Assembly (NCBI GenBank): GCA_021780275.1 | Contig: JAJXZC010000107.1 | Span: forward strand, 1-18,925 | From: Pseudomonadota bacterium | Lineage (GTDB): Bacteria > Pseudomonadota > Alphaproteobacteria > Parvibaculales > Parvibaculaceae | Direction: 5' to 3' | DNA length: 18,925 nt | Part shown: one piece after another, positions 9,401 through 16,225 of the stretch | How positions within the stretch are numbered: the stretch's first letter is position 1 | Layout of the letters: each line of letters begins with the position of its first letter | The notes under the pieces: generated by a model | Databases searched by the model: none | Seen by the model: only the letters and a program-made list of their open reading frames with translations | What the model was told of the DNA's origin: nothing | Translations under genes and position numbers: made by a program

Positions 9401-9666
9401 GGATCGACCGCCGGACGTTGTCGGGCCGCATCGACGCTGTGGTGGAGACGGAGGATGAGATCGTCGTCATAGACCACAAGAGTTTTCCGGGCGGCGCCAG
9501 CCAATGGCAGGCGCAGGCGGAGAAATACCTAGGTCAGCTGCAACTCTATGGCGAGGCTTTGCAGGCGGCGGCTGAGGCGCCGAAGCGCGTGCGCATGGCC
9601 TTGCACCTGCCGATCTCTGGCGAAGTGCTGATCATCGAACAGGAGACTGCGCCTGCGGTCACGTAA
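6484..9666 (+). CDS. AddA-like UvrD/Rep-family helicase with RecB-type nuclease domain
   Basis: A 1060-aa superfamily 1 helicase fused to a nuclease. Motifs in order: Walker A ASAGTGKT (16-23), Ia ATTFTVKAAEELRQRI (about 46-61), II DEFQDTSP (343-350), III WVGDPKQAIYGFRG (368-381), IV DESFRS (from 406), V YHRSKGLEWPLV (about 688-699), VI VLYVGATRAR (778-787). The C-terminal PD-(D/E)XK domain has GEALHRF (H908), SGRID (D984), D997-H-K999 and QLQLY (about 1018-1022), so nuclease activity is expected. With the upstream AddB-like protein it should form a motor that unwinds and degrades duplex ends. Start: ATG at 6484 overlaps the upstream TGA; ATG at 6487 is the alternative, with GAGGG (6478-6482) better placed for it. 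An in-frame GTG/ATG further upstream at 6445 lies inside the preceding gene and is rejected. Confidence 0.93.
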   Translation: MMTESKTLHGVDIVTASAGTGKTYKLTSMIEADVVAGRNPENILATTFTVKAAEELRQRIRERLLKSGLAPQAVRLLGARIGTVNGVCGGLIKEFALGLGLSPVADVISEDAQKKTFNKAADEAIARHASRLDDLARRLGQFEGKAQTDWRNDVNNIVAKARANDMAPEMFRDFARRSIEGICRIAPKPYGGETEASLDAALDAAAANLLARFPNNDGLTKGTAGALDYLREALRGKSAADLIWCDWVRMAKLGGTKADDAHFEPLRQAAGVFARHPRLIGDVSAYIETIFACAEDAMLAYEAHKRKWGLIDFVDQERLALGLLKNPELAAALSERIDSVYVDEFQDTSPLQLALFVAMSQIARTSAWVGDPKQAIYGFRGTDPELISRVAPKIREAMGGTGDTLDESFRSRKGVVDFVNDAFVETFVAMGLPKKAVRVEKVRRADLPDQRAALNVWRVEGKTIDARANALANGIKQRLDQAEEWPVEQNGQSRPLAPGDIAILCATNDRCEKLAGALSQFGLKVALERGGLFGAPEVRLALAALRWCADQRDTLALAEIANLLHVGDCQPEWFEAALEDDAKESLAALVPMAEELRLIAKGGAHKSPQEFADAVLVAGGIADAIRRWGNAPDRLLNLDALRALVGTYEEERKQSRAPATVTDLCAWLAEQDGKQPASQATDAIIIATYHRSKGLEWPLVILTDLDREPKADAFGLHVMSDLAPDDIDWRDPLADRWLRLWPWPFGPQEKDVVLDATAQNAPEGQEAVRIELEERARVLYVGATRARDYLVLALPVKTGWAWPDELKGADGGLAILAPPSDATTMRVNGVEHEVCVATVAPAEPTRVDDASEDYVSALAPAPVFPPLAVRPSGAERVEGTVIAEQVSLGGRLPFAGTPAMDKVGEALHRFLAADDLAFAPEKRIALAKCLLDAWGVTGLDPRDVVIMGDRFRIFINTRWPKGVLRREAPITRRIDRRTLSGRIDAVVETEDEIVVIDHKSFPGGASQWQAQAEKYLGQLQLYGEALQAAAEAPKRVRMALHLPISGEVLIIEQETAPAVT

Positions 9667-9686
9667 CAGGAGCGAACCTGCGCGGC

Positions 9687-9708
9687 GGCGCGCCAGGAGG
9701 ATCGCGCC
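9687..9708. terminator. Hairpin between convergent genes, possible terminator
   Basis: GGCGCG (9687-9692) and CGCGCC (9703-9708) can pair with a 10-base loop, in the 56-base gap between the helicase stop and the oppositely facing nuclease stop. No T-tract follows on either strand, so intrinsic termination is uncertain. Confidence 0.25.
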
Positions 9709-9722
9709 TTGACCATGCGCGC

Positions 9723-10958
9723 TCAGGCAGGCGTCACGCAGAGCGCTTTGAGGCGCGGTCTGACCGCGGATACAAAACGGTCTGCGGCCGCCTTGATCCA
9801 GGCCAATTCTTCTTCGTCGCCCCCAAGGTCCGCGCGCATCACATAGACCTGAACCAGCGCGAGGAACGGCTCTTCGCGCTTGAGATCGAACCTTATGTTC
9901 AGTCCGCTCTCTGCTCGCATGGCGACGCTTTCGGCCTCCAGTTGCGAAAATACCAACCGTCCCTGTTCGCCGGTCAAGCGAAGGAACAGGCCTATCTCGC
10001 CGCCGGCGAGCCGATAGGCGGTGATCCACGGCGCAACGCCCGGCATAGCCAAACGGGCGCTGTTGTTTCCTCCGTGGCGCGGCGCAGGCTGATCCGCGTG
10101 CTCGAACCGCGCCTCGTCTATGAAACGCTGCCAGAAGGCCCGGTTGTCCGCCATTCTTACTGGGTCTCTTGGCGAGGTTGCGCCGCCTTGGTCTCCCGCT
10201 TCCTCGTCCATGTTTGTCAATGGCTCCGGGGCGACGACGACCGGTTGGCCGGTCTCGGAGAGCAGCACCCGATGGGTCACCACTTCTGTCCGCAAGGCCG
10301 CGCGGGGGAGCACCACGGTTCGGCCCGCGCCGTCGCTCCATAACAATATTTCCACCAGCCCCAACCGGGCAAGACCGGCATGGCTGCCCGCCATGTGTTC
10401 AACCAGCGCTACAAGATCCGAGCGTATTCCATCTCCGACGATGAGCAGGTGAAAATCGCCGCTAGCCAATGAGCGTGTCACGCCATCAACGAAGCGGGCT
10501 TCGCTCAGATCAGGCCACATAGCACGGGCGCGCTCGTAAAGCGGGTGGATGCCCGACCAGCGCTCCTTCTGCTTCAACCGCTCGGTGAGATCGGTGTAGC
10601 TCCACCGGCGCAGCAATGCGGCGTATTCAGTAATTTGCGCGACGACCTCGCGACGGGCCTGCGGGTTCCGCCACAGCTTACATTCGATGATGACCAGCCG
10701 TCCCGAACGCGTCACGCCCAAAAGGTCGGGGAAGACCGAGCCACCCGCGCGGGGCAGAGGCAGTTCGCGGCAGAGCGGCAAGATCGCCCCGGCGTCTGGG
10801 TCTATTTCGTCGAGGGGCAATAGTTCAGGGTGCCTAAACAACAGATCTTGCAGCCACTTCTCGTCGCGACTGTCGTCGCCTCCGGCACGCAGAGTGCGGC
10901 GGTGAAGGGCGGTGGCGATTGAGGCGTCGGAAGCGTCTTCGAGGAGCAGTGCGGTCAT
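9723..10958 (-). CDS. PD-(D/E)XK nuclease-fold protein with DUF4268-like C-terminal region
   Basis: A 411-aa protein. Residues about 30-115 form a PD-(D/E)XK core: E33 in RDEKWLQDLL, P77-D78 in VFPDLL, the E92-C-K94 signature in LVIIECKLW, and Q108-x3-Y112 (QITEY). This layout is seen in uncharacterised endonuclease-like proteins often located near helicases and restriction genes. The C-terminal third (about 273-365; FWQRFIDEARF, IGLFLRLTG, VFSQLEAE) resembles DUF4268, a domain often fused to such nucleases; that assignment is from memory of the pattern. Residues 245-272 look like a flexible linker. The gene converges on the helicase gene and lies 254 bases after the OGG-fold gene, so it may form the end of the minus-strand operon or be separately transcribed. 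No strong ribosome binding site precedes the ATG. Substrate and role unknown; defence-associated nuclease is a guess. Confidence 0.75.
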   Translation of the reverse strand: MTALLLEDASDASIATALHRRTLRAGGDDSRDEKWLQDLLFRHPELLPLDEIDPDAGAILPLCRELPLPRAGGSVFPDLLGVTRSGRLVIIECKLWRNPQARREVVAQITEYAALLRRWSYTDLTERLKQKERWSGIHPLYERARAMWPDLSEARFVDGVTRSLASGDFHLLIVGDGIRSDLVALVEHMAGSHAGLARLGLVEILLWSDGAGRTVVLPRAALRTEVVTHRVLLSETGQPVVVAPEPLTNMDEEAGDQGGATSPRDPVRMADNRAFWQRFIDEARFEHADQPAPRHGGNNSARLAMPGVAPWITAYRLAGGEIGLFLRLTGEQGRLVFSQLEAESVAMRAESGLNIRFDLKREEPFLALVQVYVMRADLGGDEEELAWIKAAADRFVSAVRPRLKALCVTPA

Positions 10959-11212
10959 GATGAGGCGATCAACCAGATTCTCTGTTTATATCTGCGCGAT
11001 AACTCGGCTGGAATATTCCGCCGGTCAATCGGAAAGCGGATGCGGCTTTCCAAATGGATCAAATCATGTCTGTGCTCCGATAATGTGTGTCGCCTTCGAC
11101 AGAAACGCGATGTCAGGCGCCCCCTCCCGAATTGTGGGCGCCGCTTTCGCGTCAGGTTCAGGTGATAAAAATTCTCGGACAACTTCGATCGTGCGGCTCT
11201 GACAAGCTGCGC
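10959..11212. other. Intergenic region between OGG-fold and PD-(D/E)XK genes
   Basis: About 254 bases, more AT-rich than the nuclease gene next to it. I see no convincing coding frame, terminator or RNA structure. It could carry a promoter for the minus-strand nuclease gene, but no clear hexamer pair stands out. Confidence 0.4.
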
Positions 11213-12331
11213 TCAAGTCAACTGCTTGATGAGATTTCTCCACCTGCCGCGGCCGCGCCCTTCTGAAAACATGCGAAGCTCGACCAACTCAGCTGTCGTA
11301 TTCATCTTTTTGGCGATGTATTCTAGGAAAGCGCAGAACTGTTCATAGGTCGCGCCAGTGTTCAGGTCGGAGACTGCGTAAGCGTTCTCACCGGCGTCAT
11401 TCAAATCGACAAGGTTTTTCCCGGACAGAAAATTTGCTGAACGCGCAGTCCACTGATCCATAATCAAGCCAGGACGCCCCGAGCGGGCGCTTAGAAAATA
11501 GAGCAGCTTGGTGAAGTATGCAGGACCCATTCCCGGCAATTTTCTTTGGCGTCGGAGTCCGACAAAGTGATTATATGCTTCGGCGCGATCGAACTCCCTG
11601 CATCTCAGATCGTCGGCCAATCCGAGCCAATCAGATCTGCATGCGAAAAAGCTTCGGGCGTGATCTCTGCGCATGCCGCCCCAAGCGATAATGGCGAGGC
11701 AGCAATTAAGTGTGCTCACATTTAAATTTTTGACCAAAGCGAAAACACCCGCCCGATTCAGGTTTCCTACAGGCAAGTGCAATTCGATTTCGCTAGCCAA
11801 ACCCGGATCACTGACGATTGGACGCAAATATGCTCTAACATCGCATCCAAGCCACACCTCCTCGTCATTAGAAAGTTCGACAAAAAGGTTAAACCTCTGA
11901 TCAATTGGAACTTCAGTTTCACTAGCTACTATTGTAGCGTCGCTTTCTGTTGTTGCAGCTGCACCCGGCGCGGCGCGCCCCTTTAGCTGGACTGCCCTTA
12001 CCATCCGCCTAGTCGCCGGGTTTTCCACTTCAGTAATCGCGAAAAACTTCTTATTGATTTCGAAAAACTCGTTCGATGCCTGCATGACATTCATGTATGC
12101 CCTGGGCACAATCAAACGGCAAAGTGCATCAAACCCCCGGTCACAATTCTGTTCAATGAGATCGTCGAAGCTGCATTTTCGATTCAGAATTGGCAACACC
12201 TCTTCGAGTTCAAGTCTATGCGCCGGTCGCCCTGGGCCGACCCAACCTTTCCAGTGGTGTTCAAAATCGTCGAGAGAAGCTTCGAATCCGTTGGCGTGAG
12301 GGAATTTAACATTTTGTACTTCGGTCGACAT
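11213..12331 (-). CDS. 8-oxoguanine DNA glycosylase-like OGG-fold protein
   Basis: A 372-aa protein of the OGG-fold group. A helix-hairpin-helix LPGMGPAYFTKLLYF (about 265-279) is followed by LIMDQWTARS, whose D292 occupies the place of the catalytic Asp of HhH-GPD glycosylases, and AIIAWGGMR (about 214-221) lies before it. In human OGG1 the Schiff-base Lys comes right after the hairpin; at that point here is Ala, with K275 four residues later, so classical bifunctional lyase activity is doubtful. The N-terminal 200 residues are unlike OGG1 and unassigned. ATG at 12331 is chosen over GTG at 12337 because AAGGGG (12342-12337) lies 5 bases before it. The gene is visibly more AT-rich than its neighbours, suggesting separate acquisition. 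Members of this group lie in defence-type neighbourhoods; recognition of modified bases is inference. Confidence 0.72.
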   Translation of the reverse strand: MSTEVQNVKFPHANGFEASLDDFEHHWKGWVGPGRPAHRLELEEVLPILNRKCSFDDLIEQNCDRGFDALCRLIVPRAYMNVMQASNEFFEINKKFFAITEVENPATRRMVRAVQLKGRAAPGAAATTESDATIVASETEVPIDQRFNLFVELSNDEEVWLGCDVRAYLRPIVSDPGLASEIELHLPVGNLNRAGVFALVKNLNVSTLNCCLAIIAWGGMRRDHARSFFACRSDWLGLADDLRCREFDRAEAYNHFVGLRRQRKLPGMGPAYFTKLLYFLSARSGRPGLIMDQWTARSANFLSGKNLVDLNDAGENAYAVSDLNTGATYEQFCAFLEYIAKKMNTTAELVELRMFSEGRGRGRWRNLIKQLT

Positions 12332-12349
12332 TAACACCCCTTGTGCAAT

Positions 12350-12377
12350 TCTATAATTTAACCTTTATCTGCCGCAA
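12350..12377 (-). promoter_or_regulatory. Possible promoter of the OGG-fold gene
   Basis: Reading on the minus strand, TTGCGG (12377-12372) and TATAGA (12355-12350) are 16 bases apart in an AT-rich patch just before the gene. Transcription would start about at 12343, only a few bases before the ribosome binding site, so the leader would be very short. Weak support. Confidence 0.3.
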
Positions 12378-12560
12378 ACGTTTCCGAAGGCCGGTTGACG
12401 TGGAAGAGTATAGGCATTCTACGGTACGCGCATCTGGGACGATGTCTCCGCGTTCGCCGAGCCGCCAACGCGCAAGAACCTGAGGCGAACACTGGTTCTA
12501 TGACGCGCATCGACCTTCAAAGTACGACCGATCGTCAGACCGGAAATTTGCGGCTTTGGC

Positions 12561-13487
12561 TCAATCTTTTTCGGTGAATGCGAAATGATCGCTTCGCAAC
12601 TCGCTCTCGCCGTCCCAACGATAAGCAACCAGTGGTCCGCCCTTGCCGGCGCTGTAATCGACGCAGGCAAATCGACTACCCGCCCGAGTTGGCGTCCCAG
12701 TGAGCCAATAGTGGCCAAAGAAGACGGGAGGGCCGACATACGGCGACAGCCGAGGGTCATGTGGCAATGGAATATCGGGCATATTCGCCAGCACGCTTTC
12801 CGGCGCTAACGTCGAATTTCGCAGCGAGGAGAAATCGGGCGCCCACCATTTGACGCGCGCCGAGCGGCGCACGTGTCCGTCCTTGTCGTGAAAACTTGCC
12901 CCTTCGGGCAGGTCGATTTCCAAGCCCTTGCACAAAGCCTCTACAGCTTCAAAGACCCAATGGCCGTCGCGGCTGGCCAAAACGATCATCTCGTCAGTCA
13001 GTGTGTTGTTGGGGCCGAGGGCTGGCCTTAACTGCTCGATATACGCGTCATTCCAGCAGGCGTGAACGACGCGGATGTCTCCGAGATCCAGCCACAGCGG
13101 CAACATCTTGAACCAGGCGATAATTTCGTTGTGCAGCGGCTGGCCTTCGACCTCCGATAAAAAGGCCTCGTGCTGCGCCCGATTGCCCGCGCGTCCTCTC
13201 CGCCGCAAGTGTTCGCCAGGCGAGTCCGGGTCGGGCGTCGCCCAGGCGATGGCGTTGAATTCGTGATTGCCGAGGATGGAGCGCGCCGAGCCCGCGTCGA
13301 CCATCCTTCGCACGAGATCGACCGTCGCGACCTGGTTGGGGCCGCGATCGATGAGGTCGCCGACGAAAATCGCCGATCGCTCTGGATGGCGCCAGGCGCC
13401 GTTCGTTTCACGATAGCCAAGCTTTTTGAGCAGGCTGATGAGCTTATCTGCCTGCCCGTGGACATCGCCAATGATATCGTAGCCCAT
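12561..13487 (-). CDS. PPP-type metallophosphoesterase (PrpE/ApaH-like)
   Basis: A 308-aa calcineurin-like phosphoesterase. The metal-site motifs are all present: GDVHG (7-11), GDLIDRG (43-49), GNHE (73-76), then VVHACW and VFFGHYWLTG with the later metal-binding His residues. These enzymes remove phosphate from proteins, dinucleoside polyphosphates or RNA 5' ends; the sequence does not tell which. The length is a little above PrpE (about 245 aa), with an insert of about 20 residues after GNHE that is rich in Arg. The preceding nuclease gene ends at 13493. ATG at 13487 starts the conserved strand (MGYDIIGDVHG); an in-frame TTG at 13496 would make a TTGA overlap with the upstream stop and add three residues. 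It is the last gene of a compact operon with the PD-(D/E)XK and MBL genes. Confidence 0.88.
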   Translation of the reverse strand: MGYDIIGDVHGQADKLISLLKKLGYRETNGAWRHPERSAIFVGDLIDRGPNQVATVDLVRRMVDAGSARSILGNHEFNAIAWATPDPDSPGEHLRRRGRAGNRAQHEAFLSEVEGQPLHNEIIAWFKMLPLWLDLGDIRVVHACWNDAYIEQLRPALGPNNTLTDEMIVLASRDGHWVFEAVEALCKGLEIDLPEGASFHDKDGHVRRSARVKWWAPDFSSLRNSTLAPESVLANMPDIPLPHDPRLSPYVGPPVFFGHYWLTGTPTRAGSRFACVDYSAGKGGPLVAYRWDGESELRSDHFAFTEKD

Positions 13488-13492
13488 GCCGA

Positions 13493-14881
13493 TCAAGCGC
13501 TTGCCCGCGCCAATTTATCGGCTCGGCGCATCATTGCCGTCAAGAAACCGGCGTCGGCGGCTTCCGATAAAGTTCCTTCGGAAAACCGATCGCCGCGCAC
13601 AAAGGTCGTGAGCAGTTTGGCAATCTGTTCGCCGGAAGCCTCCTTCAGGTTCTGAGGCGATGAGCGATAGAACAGCCCCTCGTCGCTCGTCATCCAGTCC
13701 GACCAGTTGAAACCGGCGAGCACCCAGCCAGAATCGTAAGCGAAATGCACGAATCGCTCAGCGTCGACCGTGAGCAATTCCTCGCCCAAGGTGATGACGC
13801 CATCATCAGCCTTCGACGATTCTTCGAATTTCGAAAAGACGAAATCCGGGGACGAAAATGTATCTTCGAACGCCGCCAACGCAGCGCATTGAGCTGACGT
13901 AAACTGCCAGATAGGAAGGGTGATCTGGCCGGCGCTGTCTTTCACGAGGAGTTCTATGCCTGTGCTCGTCAGTTTGTCGCGATGACGCCGCCAATAATGA
14001 TCCGCATCGATGTTCTCGCGAGTTCCATTGTCGAAAATAACCAGACGAGGTTTTTCGTCGATTTTCAGATCGCCTAGCCGTGCGGCGTCCACGAGCGGGT
14101 GAAGCGGCCCACGTTCCCCGCGCATGGACCAGAACTCCTTCAAGAGTTCGCAGGTCTCGCGATAGGCTCTGATAATAGCGACCTGCCAAGCGCTGTTCGC
14201 GAGGTATTTGCCGTAAGTTTTCAACTGACCGACCACCTCGGCGTCGGCGTCGCCATCAATGCGAAGTCTCGGATCATCGAAAGTCTTCGCTTCCCAAAAC
14301 ACGATGCGAATTTCTTTGCCGTGCCTTTCCAGCGCTACGAGGTCCATGCGAGGCGCGCCGACGCTACCAGGGATGGCAGCATCAAGTGGAAGCGCCATTT
14401 CCAGATCAATGACAGCGGCATTCGATCCCACGATTGTGTCGACGCCAACCTTTTCCATGCCTTTCCGCTCGGAGCCACCATCGCGAACGCCCTTCATTCG
14501 CGCGTCAATGTTCTCCTTGATCGCGCCAAACGAAGTCAGCGCACCGCCGTCGCTCCAATTCCAGCCGTCGGCGCCCTGCATCAACTTGACGTAGCTATCG
14601 CCGGCGCTTTCGCCCCGAAGGTATTTCACGTGGGTTTTCACGTAGGCAGGTGCGCATTCGCCCTTCTTGCATCTTCCAAAGCCGACATGCGCAACCACAT
14701 TGCCCTGCCGGTAAAAGTCGAGCGTATTTTCCCGAACCGCCAGTCGCAGACCGTCGCCGCGTCCCGAAGGCGTCCAAAGCCTTAAGAGCTCCTTCCACCA
14801 GTTTTCTTCAGTGGCTTCCGCCATTGCGCGCAGCGTCGAAAGCGCCTCGGAGCGGAGACCTCTTCGAAATATCTTTTGCAT
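13493..14881 (-). CDS. PD-(D/E)XK nuclease-fold protein with DUF6508-like C-terminus
   Basis: A 462-aa protein without a named family that I can vouch for. Its centre carries a PD-(D/E)XK signature: E161 (VIDLEMAL), D180 in PRMDLVAL, E197-A-K199 in IVFWEAK, and Q219-x3-Y223 (QLKTYGKY), suggesting a metal-dependent nuclease. The C-terminal 90 residues (WVLAGFNWSDW; AKLLTTFVRGDRFSEG; GFLTAMMRR) match the pattern of DUF6508, a domain of unknown role. The N-terminal 130 residues are unassigned and contain two Cys in GRCKKGEC (69-76). ATG at 14881 has an excellent GGGAGG (14893-14888) 6 bases upstream and begins 2 bases after the MBL stop; a longer frame from 14956 would run into the MBL gene and is rejected. 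Strong coupling to the MBL and phosphoesterase genes indicates a joint function. Confidence 0.78.
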   Translation of the reverse strand: MQKIFRRGLRSEALSTLRAMAEATEENWWKELLRLWTPSGRGDGLRLAVRENTLDFYRQGNVVAHVGFGRCKKGECAPAYVKTHVKYLRGESAGDSYVKLMQGADGWNWSDGGALTSFGAIKENIDARMKGVRDGGSERKGMEKVGVDTIVGSNAAVIDLEMALPLDAAIPGSVGAPRMDLVALERHGKEIRIVFWEAKTFDDPRLRIDGDADAEVVGQLKTYGKYLANSAWQVAIIRAYRETCELLKEFWSMRGERGPLHPLVDAARLGDLKIDEKPRLVIFDNGTRENIDADHYWRRHRDKLTSTGIELLVKDSAGQITLPIWQFTSAQCAALAAFEDTFSSPDFVFSKFEESSKADDGVITLGEELLTVDAERFVHFAYDSGWVLAGFNWSDWMTSDEGLFYRSSPQNLKEASGEQIAKLLTTFVRGDRFSEGTLSEAADAGFLTAMMRRADKLARASA

Positions 14882-14882
14882 T

Positions 14883-16148
14883 TCAAACCTCCCACCACTC
14901 GCCGTCCTTGCGGCGAACGACATTTGCGAAAAACTCGGCGAAGCGGTCGCCGTCAAACGTATGGATCGGAACCAGCCTCTTGGGAGAAACCGCTTCCGAC
15001 AGGCGCTTCAAGTCAGCGATGTCCGCGTGCCCGGACGTGTGAATCCGCTCCAGCGGCACCCCTCGCGCCTTGAGTTCGCTGACGAGCTTCGAGCCCGCTC
15101 CTTCTTTGAGATAGCCTTCCCATTGCGACCATATTGCCCTGGCGCCATTCCACAGTTGCGCTTCGTCAACATCCGCCAGCATGGCTGGGCGAAACAGCAT
15201 GACGGCCCTGTCGCGCATGTCTGCAATGGCAGCGCGATAGATTCTTGCAGGCTTGTAAATCGGCAGCAGGTCGAACATTTCGTTACGGGCGATTTGCCGG
15301 CGCTGATACTCGGGAATGTAAACCGCGAGATTGGGCCAGCCGACTTGCGGCAAATGTTCGTTCTGCGTGGCGCGCAAAATCTCCATGGCGTAAGCGTCGA
15401 GGATCAGCGTTCGCCCCGTTCGCTTGCAGGCCCGGTAAAGGCTGACGATCCGGTCGATATTCTGGGCGGACGCCGAGACCGCCACAAAGCCCGGCGCCGA
15501 AAACGCCGCAATGAAACGCTGTTCGATCTCCACTTCCGTCGGAAACCGCGTCTCTAGCGTGAGCCGGCCGAGGCTCGATCCCTCCATCAGCATGGAGTCG
15601 ATCGCCTTGGGCGGTTGGCGCACCATGGCCTCAAACAGCTTGGCCTTCCGCCCGTGTCCGCGAATATCGCCGGAATAGAACAGCCGCTTGTCACCCGCTT
15701 CGATCGTCAACGCATAAGCGTCATAGGCTGAATGATCGACCAGGAGAGGCGTGACGCTGAATGGGCCGATCTGGATCGTCCGGCGGTCGGCCAATTCAAT
15801 CGTGTTCTCCGGCGCGTAGCCCTGCGGCAGAAACGGCGCGGCAGCCCGAAGAATGCGTTGCGTGGCGGCGCCCATCGCTACGGGGATCTGCCTTTCGACC
15901 AGCGGCGTCAAACCCCAGTGATCGACGTGGCCGTGCGAGATGACGATCGCCAGCAGGCCTTTGTCGGGCGACGCGCCGAGGCCTTCGATCTTCGGCAGAA
16001 GATCCGGGCTTGTTTCATCAGCGTCGAGCGGTTTGCCGAGATCGAGCAGAATACGCGCGCCGTCATAGGCCAGCTCGACACACGTGCCTCCAATCTGGTC
16101 TGCGCCGCGATGAATGCGTGCTCGAAATGAGTCAGAACAGGAAATCAC
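14883..16148 (-). CDS. MBL-fold/beta-CASP metallo-hydrolase, RNase J-like
   Basis: A 421-aa metallo-beta-lactamase-fold protein of the beta-CASP group, predicted to cut RNA or DNA. Metal ligands visible: H72-x-H74-x-D76-H77 in SHGHVDHWG, H139 in LLVDHSAYD, D161 in FYSGDIRGHG, and the late H396 in LVPIHTFDG. Beta-CASP motifs include E189 (LMEGSS), the SAQNIDRI segment with LILDAY (D251), and IHTSGHA (H370, H374), all as in RNase J. It lacks the C-terminal domain of RNase J (about 555 aa) and so contains only the catalytic lobes. The start is GTG at 16148, preceded by AAGGA (16160-16156) at 7 bases. It leads the three-gene unit with the PD-(D/E)XK and phosphoesterase genes. A DNA-repair exonuclease role (Pso2/SNM1-like) or RNA processing are both open; the RNase J-like end of the range fits better. 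Confidence 0.88.
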   Translation of the reverse strand: MISCSDSFRARIHRGADQIGGTCVELAYDGARILLDLGKPLDADETSPDLLPKIEGLGASPDKGLLAIVISHGHVDHWGLTPLVERQIPVAMGAATQRILRAAAPFLPQGYAPENTIELADRRTIQIGPFSVTPLLVDHSAYDAYALTIEAGDKRLFYSGDIRGHGRKAKLFEAMVRQPPKAIDSMLMEGSSLGRLTLETRFPTEVEIEQRFIAAFSAPGFVAVSASAQNIDRIVSLYRACKRTGRTLILDAYAMEILRATQNEHLPQVGWPNLAVYIPEYQRRQIARNEMFDLLPIYKPARIYRAAIADMRDRAVMLFRPAMLADVDEAQLWNGARAIWSQWEGYLKEGAGSKLVSELKARGVPLERIHTSGHADIADLKRLSEAVSPKRLVPIHTFDGDRFAEFFANVVRRKDGEWWEV

Positions 16149-16165
16149 GCTGACGTCCTTGTTTG

Positions 16166-16190
16166 TCGAGCGTCCATCGGGAACGCTCGA
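16166..16190. repeat. Perfect 8-bp inverted repeat (hairpin) in the MBL leader
   Basis: TCGAGCGT (16166-16173) and ACGCTCGA (16183-16190) are exact inverted copies with a 9-base loop. On the minus strand the hairpin ends 5 bases before the AAGGA ribosome binding site of the MBL gene. It lacks a T-tract, so it is not a classical terminator; a processing site, translation-control hairpin or protein-binding site is possible. Confidence 0.55.
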
Positions 16191-16225
16191 ATTGCAACTT
16201 CAAATTGTTTTCTCGTGATTATTCT

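Noticed and set aside
12395..12577. Short plus-strand frame in the gap between the phosphoesterase and OGG-fold genes
   Set aside because: Only 60 codons, no ribosome binding site or recognisable pattern; chance frame.
14882..14956. N-terminal extension of the PD-(D/E)XK/DUF6508 gene to 14956
   Set aside because: It would overlap the MBL coding sequence, while ATG 14881 has an ideal GGGAGG at 6 bases.
14811..15557. 248-aa plus-strand reading frame
   Set aside because: Antisense to the MBL/beta-CASP gene, whose metal motifs fix the true frame.
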